From: Dactylorhiza incarnata
Lineage: Eukaryota; Streptophyta; Magnoliopsida; Asparagales; Orchidaceae
Reading direction: 5' to 3'
Assembly: GCA_033032865.1 (NCBI GenBank)
Contig: JAWHQI010000023.1
Location: 806,001 to 870,000 of the forward strand
DNA length: 64,000 bases
In this document: positions 32,746 through 42,602 of the stretch, piece after piece
Layout of the letters: every line of letters begins with the position of its first letter
How positions within the stretch are numbered: the first letter of the stretch is position 1
Position numbers and translations under genes: made by a program
The notes under the pieces: model-generated
What the model was told of the DNA's origin: nothing
The model's input: the letters and a program-made list of their open reading frames with translations, nothing else
Database searches by the model: none

Positions 32746-33128
32746 AGATACAATTTGCAAAATTTTCTTAAGAAAAATAAACATTTATGTTGTAAGATAG
32801 AACTCGATGTATGTTGACTAATGATCTCGACGCAGGCTGAGTTAATCTCAATGTAAGCCTACTTTTTAAAGGATGTTTGCTTTGAGGCTATATGACAGAT
32901 TTGATATGAAGACACGCGTCAACCTCTTGTGCATCGAATAGTCTATACTTATACATCAATACGTTGACTACTATACGTTGAGACTTAGGCCAGATCTTAC
33001 TATGAGAATATCTCTAGGTTTCGATGGATGTATAAAGACAAATTTCTTTCAGTTGTCTTTACTGATTCTTAAAACCTTTCATCCTCCCTCTCATTTTTCC
33101 TCTCCTCTAACTTTTCTTGTAGGTAAAG

Positions 33129-34946
33129 ATGTCTACCACATGGATTAATCAGGGGTTTGATCTAGGCTTTGAGTCCTTTTCAACTACAGAAAGAAAGTTT
33201 CAAGAAATCCTAAATCTATTTGTGGAACAAGGACTGAAGCTGCTAATTTCTTGTCATTCTCGACTACAATATGATGAATTCAATCCTTTTATTCCTCTAT
33301 TTGATCTGACAGGGGATATTGTCTTATCTAGTACTGTTTATGAGACAAATATTATGATTACTAATGCTGAGTTATTTGACACATTCAATCTGTCGGCCGA
33401 CCCTGAAGAAGATATTCTCACTGAAACTGAAATAACTGAGGTTTTGAAGATAATGGAATATACAAGGAGTAAACCGTCCAACATGAAGAAGAAAGAAGTG
33501 TCTGAGAATTACCAGTGCCTCGCTGACATATGTGTCAAGGTTCTAATATGCAAAGTTTCTGCCCATGATGTAATTCCCAGGGCACAACTACAAGTCATGG
33601 AGATTTTGATTCTGAAAAAGAAGATAGATTGGTGGAGATATCTAATGAAAATCCATGGCTCTTTTTATCTGATGGAATTTACATTCCTCCAGGGAAGAGG
33701 TTGAACATTCAACCATTTAGTAGATGAGGAAGGCAATTTAAGAGAAAAATTCCTCCTACTCAACCATCCAAGGTTGTTTCATCTACTCCTCTTCTTCTTC
33801 CCATTGAAAAACATTCTTTACCTTCTCCTCCACACTCTTTATCTCTCATGTTCCTCCTATGAACACCTCAGTTTCTTCTCCTCATCATGATGATATTCCA
33901 TTTTATCTTGATTCTCATATGCATATTTCTTTTTTTTCCATCATCTCCAAAGTATCATACTTATCCTGAGGTTCCTATCTCACCCAGGGTCTCTATTCCT
34001 CCTTCAATTTCATATTCTTCACCATCCTCATGTATGCCACCTACTGAGTTGAGTACACTATTCAGTTAGGTAGCCAAGGACTTGATCTCCTCTTTTTCTA
34101 GTCAACTAAATGACCTATCTATCAGTCTACATCAGAGACTTGATGGTATTCAACTTCGCATGCATGAATTATCTACCTCTGATGCGGTATTGACTAAATT
34201 AATTGAATCCTCTCCTACCAGCAAACAATTCTTAAATTCACTCCTTAATGAAACAAAGAAGGGGGAGATGGGTGTTGTTGCCGACATAGGTGTTTATGCT
34301 AATTGATGCTAATGATGAGGTTGTTTATGATAATAATAGTGCTGAGGTTGCTGATGAAGGGACTAATAATTTTGATGAGCATATTTCCAAATCAGATAAA
34401 CACACTAAGTCTGATGTTTGCTTTGATCCATATAAGGTTGCTGGAAATAACATAATTGAAGATGATGAAGATAACAATCTACTTACTAATGTATATTTTG
34501 ATAGTTTATCTATTGCTGATACAATTCAGGATGTTCTTCATGATATTCATTCACTCTATTCTGAGAAAGAGGCATTCACTTAGGGGGAGCCTCACAATCA
34601 GGAGGAGAATGCGGAAGATTATAGCTCTTCTACAATGTGGCATGGGTCTCCTCTCCCTTGTACTTCTAAATAAAGTATGGATGTTGATGTTTCTCTTGAT
34701 CATACTCCTCAAGATATTTCTATTGATCATGCTGGCAAAATTATTATCTTTCAAAGAGCTTCAACTCCTCAAGCTGATGTGGTGACACCACCAGAGGCTT
34801 ATAAAGTCAATTCTCCTACTTCTACTATTTCTTCTAGTAATGGCCTTCTTCCAACTTCCCCTTCTACTTCCAAGGTCCCCTACTCTAGGAGTGTTTCAAT
34901 TAGAGGAAAGATTGGAAAGAGGGGAAGAGGTTATGGAGATAAATGA
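33129..34946 (+). pseudogene. Env-like third ORF of element F, broken
   Basis: ATG 33129 opens a 191-codon frame ending at 33704, homologous to the first part of the third ORF of element G; the shared core is LADICVKVLICKVSAHD and the following IP-x-x-QLQ segment. Acidic, Ser/Pro-rich sequence continues in other frames (34082-34306, 34290-34583, 34677-34946). This ORF class follows pol in many Sireviruses; its function is unproven. Seven bases before the ATG is CTTTTCTTGTAG|GTA. Several frameshifts and stops make it a pseudogene. Confidence 0.65.
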
Positions 34947-35071
34947 TAGTAGTTTTTTAAAGATGAGAGGAAAGATTATAAGAAAGAAAAATCTTATAAT
35001 GCTTCTAATCCATATTCCTATATTAAAATGGATCTCGCACAATCTTCTCCCACACCTGTGGCTAATACCTC

Positions 35072-35140
35072 TGTTGGGGAAAACATAATCTAGATTTATC
35101 TTACAAATTATGTAAAAATGATTTCATCCTCTAGGATTTA
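35072..35140 (+). repeat. First 69 bp of the F/H LTR
   Basis: TGTTGGGGAAAAC resembles Sirevirus LTR starts, and 69 bp here plus 46950-48478 gives 1,598 bp, close to the 1,611-bp LTR of G. There is no clean polypurine tract before it, so this start is tentative. Confidence 0.45.
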
Positions 35141-35449
35141 TGTTGGGTATTGTGTCCACAATCACCTTGATTTGAAGATGTCCCCTAGTAAACTAAAATG
35201 AATTGTATTTGTATTTGATGACTTTTGTTTAGATGTGTTATGACAGGCCTTAATGCTAAGTGCTCACCAAAGTCAGGTTGCAATGGATCACCAAACACAG
35301 TTCTAGACAATGTAATCCCTCATTGTATAGAACAATGTGTTAGTCCATGTGTAATCTCTCTTTTGGGGTGCACTTCATATGCTCATAACTGAAGGCTTTC
35401 AAGGTTGAGGAGTGGAGCAGGTTTTCAGAAGAAAAGAAAAATTTCTGAG

Positions 35450-35880
35450 TCAATTCGTCGAGATGACTCGGGTCATTCCGACGAATCCCGACGAATGCTG
35501 ACAGAGGTCATTTTGGCTGAGTTGTGAAGAAATTTCTGAAGCCAAGTCCATTCGTCGAGATGACTCGGGTCATTCCGACGAATCCCGACGAATGCTGACA
35601 GAGGTCATTTTGGCTGAGTTGTGAAGAAATTTCTGAAGCCAAGTCCATTCGTCGAGATGACTCGGGTCATTCCGACGAATCCCGACGAATGCTGACAGAG
35701 GTCATTTTGGCTGGGTTGTGAAGAAACTTCTGCAGCTAAGTCAATTCGTCGGATGTTCTCGTGTACTTCCGACGAATCCCGACGAATGGTGACAGACAGT
35801 GTTTTTCACGGGTTGCTCAGTCTTTCCCTGTGGCCAAGTCAATTCGTCGGATGTTCACGTGAAGTCTCGACGAATGACGG
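35450..35880 (+). repeat. 97-bp palindromic repeats in LTR of G
   Basis: Units start (at TTCGTCG) at 35454, 35551, 35648, 35745 and 35843. The first three are nearly identical. Each holds TTCGTCG...CGACGAA around an inner ATGAC...GTCAT, a 32-bp near-perfect palindrome, followed by a second CCGACGAAT. The array is repeated at about 45643-46072. Palindrome-rich LTR regions are described for maize Sireviruses. Confidence 0.85.
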
Positions 35881-35991
35881 ACTGACGGATTTCAAATCTT
35901 TGTTTCGTTTTCGAAAATTAGGGTTAGCCACCATGAACAGTACACGTGTCGCCTCTCCCTTCTTTGTCGCAAGAGCCGTTGAAGTCCTCCC

Positions 35992-35999
35992 TATAAATA
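35992..35999 (+). promoter_or_regulatory. TATA box of G 5' LTR
   Basis: CCCTATAAATAAATCC, downstream of the palindrome array; the same in the 3' LTR at 46185-46192. Confidence 0.7.
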
Positions 36000-36753
36000 A
36001 ATCCTTATTTTAGGGCAAGAGAAGAATTCTTAAAAAATTTGATCCAAAAATCTCTCATCAGCCGACAGTTCAGAAAAGATAAAAAGTCGATCTCCCTTCT
36101 CTTTTGCTAAACAAGAATTCTGAGACCTAACATTCACTGCTCAAGATCCCTTCTCTATTGTTGTTAGAGATTTCTCAGAAGAAGGCCTTTGATCTTATTG
36201 CTGCTCTCAATTTTTGAAGATTATTTCAAGTAAGTCAAAGGGCCTATTCAGATCTGGTTAGCCAAGTCTTCTCTCTTCCCCATCTTTCAAGTGCCAAGCT
36301 TTCCTTCAAGGTTGAGAAGAAGACTCAGTGTTCAAGATCTGAAGTTAATCTCTTTAGAGGTTAAGAAGAAGTATTGTGTTTCCTTATCTTTTCTTTTGTA
36401 GGAGTTTTCACTCCGAGATTATTTGTAGGAGTTGTTATACTCCGAGTTGTAGGAGTTGTTATACTCCGAGTTGTAGGAGTGGTATACTCCGAGTTGTAGG
36501 AGTTTTGACTCCGAGGTGTAAGATTAGTTATAATCTGAGATTGGTGAAGTAGCCGAGTCTAGCCTCGAAGTGCTAGATAGGCGAGGCGGGAAAGAGGACT
36601 ACCCACATCGGGGAACCTCTATAAAATCCTTGTGTCTGTGCTGTGGTTGTTTGTTTGCTTTTCTGTGTTAAATTTTTAATTCCGCATTAAGACATAGAAT
36701 CCACCTATTCACCCCCCTCTAGGTGATTTAGGCCGCAACTAGATACTTTCAAT

Positions 36754-36771
36754 TGGTATCAGAGGTAGGTT
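36754..36771 (+). other. Primer-binding site of G (tRNA-Met type)
   Basis: TGGTATCAGAGGTAGGTT begins two bases after the LTR; one to two changes from the usual TGGTATCAGAGCTAGG. Confidence 0.85.
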
Positions 36772-36828
36772 GTTCGCTATAAGGCTAACACCTTGAACAA
36801 GACTCCTCATCTAGTTGCTAAAGCAAAT

Positions 36829-39129
36829 ATGTCTGGAATGGATAAGGCCAAGGATTCCGTCAAATTGCCAGTCTGCACCAAAGAGAACTTTCCTATGTGG
36901 AAGGAAAGAGTAAGATTCTACATGGAAGCTGCCGACCCAAGAATATTTCAGATTGTGGAAGAAGGTCCCCACATTCCGATGAAACCATCTTCAATAAACT
37001 CCACCATCATGATCCCTAAGAAGATGTTGGAACTGAACAAAGATGAGATCGCTCTAGTGGCCCTAGACAAGAAAGCTAAGAATATCATTGCAGGTGCAGT
37101 TGATGATTCAATGCTGCAAAATCTACTTCACTGCAAATCTGCTAAAGAAATGTGGGATTCACTAGTCGTTCTGATGGAAGGGACCGAAGAAGTGAGGGAT
37201 GACCGAAGATCGTTGCTGAACCAAGAATACGAAGCATTCAAGCAAGATCCAAGAGACTCCATTTCTGACACCTACGAGAAGTTCTTCAAGATCGTAAATG
37301 GTCTTAGGAACTATGATAGAGAATTCACAACTGGCGAACTAAATGACAAATTTCTGAGATCCCTGACGAAAGAATGGGACACCAAGGTCATAGCCATCAG
37401 AGAATTCGGAAAGCTCGGAACCACGGAGCCACAAATGTTGTTTGGTAAGCTCCTATCACATGAGTTGAAGCTAAATTCCCGCAAAGCTGAAGAAGAGGGG
37501 GTCAGAGCCTCTGGAAGGGAGAAGTCCTCTGCCCTAAAAGCTGAAAGCTCAAGAAAGAGCAAGGCTCTCCCACCTGTCAGGAGACCATCTTCTGATGAGG
37601 ATGAGTCTGATGCCAGCCCCTCAGGTTCAGAGATGTCTGATGGATAATTTTCTCTTCTCTCCAAACAATTCAAAAGATTTCTAAATAAAAGAAAGCAGAA
37701 GAAAGGGCAATCCACTGCATTTGATCACAGAAGATCAAGACGTGATGGTGATCATCACAAGAAGGACTACTATAATGACAGGTATAAATCTAAACCGAAC
37801 AAATTTGATTCTACTGACATTATTTGTTATTGCTGCAATAAGCCAGGACACGTAATAGCCGAGTGTCCATACAAAAAGAAAGAAGGATCAAAGAAGGAAG
37901 AAAAGAGATCCTTTAAAGGAAAGAAGAAAGAAAAGAGCCTCCTCGCCAAAAAGGCAAAGACTCTGAGCGACAGTGACTCTGATGCGTCAAGCTCAGATGA
38001 AGAAGCCTACTTTGGGCTAATGGCACATCTAGACGAAGAAATAGGCGACTCCTCTTATAAGGGGAAGGTAAACTCTCATACTCCTCTGTCTGCTTCTGAA
38101 GATGAGACTGCATCCGTAGCAGATGAAGGCTACTCCTCAGAGGAGGACTCTAAGTTAATAACTCAGTATGAAGCCCTTGTGAAAGGATTTGACAAGTGTC
38201 GCAAGGTCGTCAAATCCAAGTCAAAAGAAATTGAATCTCTCAAGACAGTGGAATTAGCTTTGAGGGAGGAAGTTGAACAATTAACTCCTCTCAAAGATGA
38301 AATCCAACTCTTGAAAGACGAACTGAAAAGCTCCACTGAGTTGTTGAATTTAAAGGAGAAAACTATAAATGAACTAGAAGATAAGTTGAAGGCAGAAAGG
38401 AAGCTCGTAGAAAGCTTCTCGAAACCTAAGACTATTCTTCCATTCATTGATAGGTTCTCTGCTCCTGCGAAGGGTAGTGGAATTGGTCATAAGGCTGAAA
38501 GTAGTAAGGCTGCTGAGAAGAGAGCCGTGAAAGGCAAGGGAACTGCTAATCAAAGTCAACCTTCATTCAGGAAGGTCATTTTTCCATCAAACCCGTTTGA
38601 CTTTGATTCATCCTACGGTCACTTTGCTAGGCCAACACATGTTGAACCTAGTAATAGATATCAAGGATGGAGCTTTCCCCGAAACTTTGACAACTCTCCA
38701 TTCAAAGCTCCTCATGAAGAAATAATCCTCAAAGATCATGGTGCAATTGTTCACGGATCAGCTCACAAGAAAGCACCAAAAATTAAAATGATTGCATCCA
38801 AATCTGTTGAGAAGAAGTTGGAGCCATGTGTGTGCTGTCACCTTGAGGCCCCCACTTCTAAGAAGACTTCCACTAAGAAAGTTACTCCTGTTGCACCTCA
38901 CGTTCAAAAAGTGAAACAGGAGACAAAGAGAAGGTACAATCGGTTCGATTGTTGGTGTTGTGGCAAGGTTGGTCACTTTGCCATAGATTGTTGGTTTAAT
39001 CCAAGAAATGTCACGACTCCACGGATTAACAATGCAAGAATGACCCCTCGCAATGTTAACATTCCAAGTGGTGGTCATCTAACAAGAAGCCAAGGACCCA
39101 AATTGGTTTGGGTTCCTAAGGGCAATTGA
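36829..39129 (+). pseudogene. gag: Gag of G, one internal stop
   Basis: The structural protein of the virus-like particle. ATG 36829 is the first ATG in frame. The frame runs to TGA 39127-39129, interrupted once by TAA at 37645-37647 (codon 273). The N-terminal part is a Copia Gag domain (FPMWKERVRFYMEA start, UBN2-like). After the stop come a first CCHC knuckle, CYCCNKPGHVIAEC (about 37827), a Lys-rich then Asp/Ser-rich stretch, a heptad-patterned Glu/Leu/Lys region (about 38200-38400, coiled coil), and a second knuckle, CWCCGKVGHFAIDC (about 38951). The two-knuckle layout and the roughly 760-residue length suit a Sirevirus. The next gene, pol, is in another frame and starts 7 bases later. 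Confidence 0.88.
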
Positions 39130-39136
39130 TTATTGA

Positions 39137-42100
39137 TTGCAGGTATGTCCAAAGGCCAATTCAAATCTAATATGGTACTTGGACAGTGGATGTTCACGGC
39201 ACATGACCGGAACAAGAAGCCTCCTACAAGAGTATACCCCGGTGAAAGATGGTCCAAAAGTTATTTTTGGCGGATCTGATCGGGGAATCACAAAAGGCTA
39301 CGGTATGATCACAAATGGTATAGTCTCTTTCACAGACGTGGCTTATGTTAAAGGATTACAATATAATCTCATTAGCATAAGTCAACTTTGTGACAAAGGC
39401 TATATGGTAGAATTCTACAAGGACAAGTGCTTGATAAAGTCGTCTGATACGTCAGAAACTATTTTAACAGGCACTCGGAGTAGAAATATTTTTTGTTTAA
39501 ATTTTCTATGTTTAGATACTTCTACACCAGTGTGCTTCTTGGCAAAAGATAGTGCATCTCTCTGTGACCAATGGCACAAGAGACTAGCACATATTAATTT
39601 CAAAACCATAAATATGTTATTTTCCCACAACTTAGTTCGTGATGCTCCTGATGTTAAGTGCATTAAAGAGAGACCTTGTCACGCATGCCAAATGGGCAAG
39701 CAGACGAGGGCTAGCTTTAAGAGCATTATTGGCAAAGAGTCTACCATATGTTTATATCTACTTCATATGGACTTATTTGGTCCCATGCCAATTCGGAGTT
39801 TAGGGGGTAAGTCTTATACGTTGGTCATTGTCGATGATTACTCACGTTTTTCTTGGGTATTCTTTCTGAAACACAAGTCAGACACCTATGATTCTTTCAC
39901 CTCATTCGTTAGGCAAATTCAGAATGAATTAGAATGTTCTGTGGTCAAAATCAGAAGTGACCATGGTACAGAATTCAAGTCTGGGGCCTTGACTGAATTT
40001 TGTGAAAGTCAGGGTATCTTTCATGAGTTTTCCTCTCCCCGTACTCCACAGCAAAATGGTGTTGCCGAGAGAAAGAATAGAACACTCATAGAGGCTTGCA
40101 GGACAATGTTGAGTGATTCTTCACTACCGGAGTACTTCTGTGCTGAAGGTATCAACACTGCTTGCCACGTGCAAAACAGAGCACTAATCAACAAAAATCA
40201 TCATAAGACTCCCTATGAACTTCTGAAATGCAAGAAACCAACTCTGTCTTATTTTAGAATCTTTGGCAGTAAATGCTTCGTGCTTAACAATGGAAAGTAT
40301 TATAAAACTAAGTTTAGTGAAAAATGTTTTGAAGGTATTTTTGTAGGTTATAGTAGCCATAGTAAGGCATATAGGATTTTCAACAAGAAAACCCTGGTTG
40401 TGGAAGAAACATATAATGTTATATTTGATGAGACGAGTATGCTTCAAAGCAGCTCTTCTAGTGTCTTTGTTGAAGATGCAGATGCAAGGTTCAAAGAACT
40501 ACACTTAGAAGAAGTTGTAAAGGAAGACGTTCCAAAATCTATTGAAGTAAATGCTCCTTCTACATGTGAGGATGATGACCCTCAGGAAGATGAAGATGTA
40601 CCTGAAGTGCAGGAACCTCATGGTCATCTAAATGTTGGAATGATCAGACATTTGAGAGATCATCCAGCTGATCAAATCATCGGAGATCCTTCAAGCAGAG
40701 TTCTAACTAGAAGAGGTACAACTAACGAAGTTCTACATTTAAGTTTTCTCTCACAGATTGAGCCGAAGAAGTTTGAAGAAGCAAACACCGATCCCTCTTG
40801 GATCCTTGCTATGCAAGAGGAGCTCAATCAATTCAAGAGATGTAAAGTTTGGAAGTTGGTACCTAGATCCAAAGGATAGAATGTGATTGGAACCAAATGG
40901 ATCTACCGGAACAAGCTTGATGAAAAGGGCATCATCACCAAGAACAAAGCAAGACTGGTTGCTAAAGGATACAGGCAAGAAGAAGGGATTGACTTTGATC
41001 AGACCTTCGCACCAGTAGCAAGACTTGAAGCCATCCGATTATTTCTGGCTTATGCTGCATATAAGGGCTTTAAGGTTTTCCAGATGGATGTAAAGTCTGC
41101 CTTTCTGAATGGAGACCTTAAAGAGGAAGTTTATGTAGCTCAGCCTCCAGGTTTTGTAGATCCTAACTTGCCTGATCATGTATTTTATTTACATAAAGCC
41201 TTGTGTGGTCTCAAACAGGCACCCCGAGCCTGGTATGAGACATTGTCTAAATTTCTTCTTGAGAACAAATTTACAAGAGGAACAATAGACAAGACATTGT
41301 TTCTTAGGGAAGTTAAAGGCGAGATTTTGCTTGTGCAAATCTATGTCGACGATATTATTTTTGGCTCTACTGATGACAAACTTTGTAAAAAGTTCTCTAA
41401 CTTGATGCAAGGTAAGTTTGAAATGAGCAGTATGGGAGAGCTGAAATATTTCTTAGGACTCCAGGTGCACCAATATGAAGATGGAATCTTCATCTCTCAG
41501 ACGAAGTTCACCAAAGAGCTTCTTAAGAAATTTGGAATGGAGAGTGCAACCTCAATGAGGACTCCAATGGGCTCAAGTATGTCCCTGGACAAGGATGAAA
41601 AGGGGAAACCCTTTGATGAAACCAAGTACAGAAGCATAATTGGGTCCTTGCTCTATCTCACTGCTACTAGGCCTGATATAATGTTCTCAACATGTGTTTG
41701 TGCCAGGTATCAGGTGAACTGTAAGGAATCTCATTATGCCGCTGCAAAGAGGATTTTGAGATACCTTAAGGCTACACCAATCTCGCCTTATGGTACCCAA
41801 GAAGCAATGATTTTGAACTAATTGGTTTTTCAGACGCTGATTTTGCAGGTAGCAAAGATGATAGGAAGAGCACTTCGGGAACTTGCCAGTTCTTAGGAAA
41901 AAGGCTCGTTTCCTGGAGTAGCAAGAAGCAAAATTGTGTTGCTATATCGACTGCTGAATCGGAGTATATCTCTGCCGGAAGTTGCTGTGCACAACTTTTG
42001 TGGATAAAGAATCAGCTTGAGGACTATAATTTAAAGCTCTCTGAAATCCCCATGTTCTGTGACTCCTCAAGTGCTATTGCCATAGCAAATAATCCCGTCT

Positions 42101-42288
42101 CTCACAGTAGAACGAAGCATATTGAGCTTCGCTACCACTTCATCCGGGAACATGTTGAGAGTAAGGACATAAATTTGTTATATGTTAATACTGACAAACA
42201 AATTGCAGATATTTTTACGAAGCCTCTGGACGAAACCAAATTCAATTTCTTCAAAATGGAACTTGGAATGCTTAACAAGGACTCTTGA
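39137..42288 (+). pseudogene. pol: Pol of G: protease, integrase, RT, RNase H; two lesions
   Basis: Replication polyprotein. Order: aspartic protease DSG at 39182-39190; integrase zinc finger (WHKRLAH...CHACQ); integrase core Asp 39770, Asp 39959, Glu 40067 with 35 residues between the last two; RT with YVDD at 41342-41353; RNase H with SDAD, AESEY and CDSSSA motifs; TGA at 42286-42288. There is no ATG at its start; the frame is open from 39137, directly after CAG|GTATGT. Lesions: TAG at 40877-40879 at the head of RT, where relatives have Lys, and a one-base deletion near 41780 that breaks RNase H and shifts the frame for 41790-42288. All catalytic residues I looked for are present on either side of the lesions. 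Confidence 0.9.
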
Positions 42289-42602
42289 AGTTGAGACTGT
42301 TGAGATTTCATGAAATTGCACGAGATTTCACTTGTTAACTCAGAAAATCTCATGAAGTTTCATGGATGTTCACGGGACAAATTTTACTCCTCTCTATTCA
42401 TCTCCCGTGGAATCATCTACCTATTAAAAATGACTTTATCGTCCTTCAGGTACGCACCCTACTTAAATTTATATATATATATATATATATAAATTAAAGA
42501 AAACATCACGATTTCACGAGAACATCCGTGAAACCCTACCCGACCGTTCGTCTCCTCCTTTCGCTATTCCTCTGTTTCTCTTCCTCGGCGTCGACGACAT
42601 CA
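42289..42602 (+). other. Pol to third-ORF spacer of G
   Basis: Contains CACGAGATTTCAC and TTCACGGGAC motifs like those of element D's LTR, a candidate splice acceptor CGTCCTTCAG|GTA (42449/42450) and a TA repeat (42467-42491). Bases 42528-42602 are open in the frame of the next ORF but have no ATG. Confidence 0.6.

Larger units (their letters stand above)
31938..35140 (+). mobile_element. Element F: 3' half of an old Sirevirus-like Copia
   Basis: Holds the end of RT, a ruined RNase H, an env-like ORF and two polypurine-like tracts (34259, 34582). Its LTR probably starts TGTTGGGG at 35072, is interrupted by element G at 35141, and resumes at 46950. The same LTR is followed by a second internal region (element H). 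Confidence 0.65.
35141..36751 (+). repeat. 5' LTR of G
   Basis: Contains five repeats with a 97-98-bp period (35450-35880), TATAAATA at 35992, short GTAGGAGTTGTTATACTCCG repeats (36400-36510) and the GAACCTCTATAAAATC motif at 36613. It ends ACTTTCA. The 86-codon frame at 35753-36013 is present in both LTRs only because the LTRs are identical; it has no gene-like traits. Confidence 0.93.

Noticed and set aside
35450..35880. CRISPR-like regular repeats
   Set aside because: The 97-bp period is continuous repeat without unique spacers, in a eukaryotic LTR.
35753..36013. 86-codon ORF present twice (also 45946-46206)
   Set aside because: It spans the palindrome array and TATA box of G's LTR. The duplication is the LTR pair, not a gene family.
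40877..40879. TAG in pol as a programmed readthrough site
   Set aside because: It sits inside RT where relatives have Lys, not at a domain boundary. A simple nonsense mutation is the better explanation.
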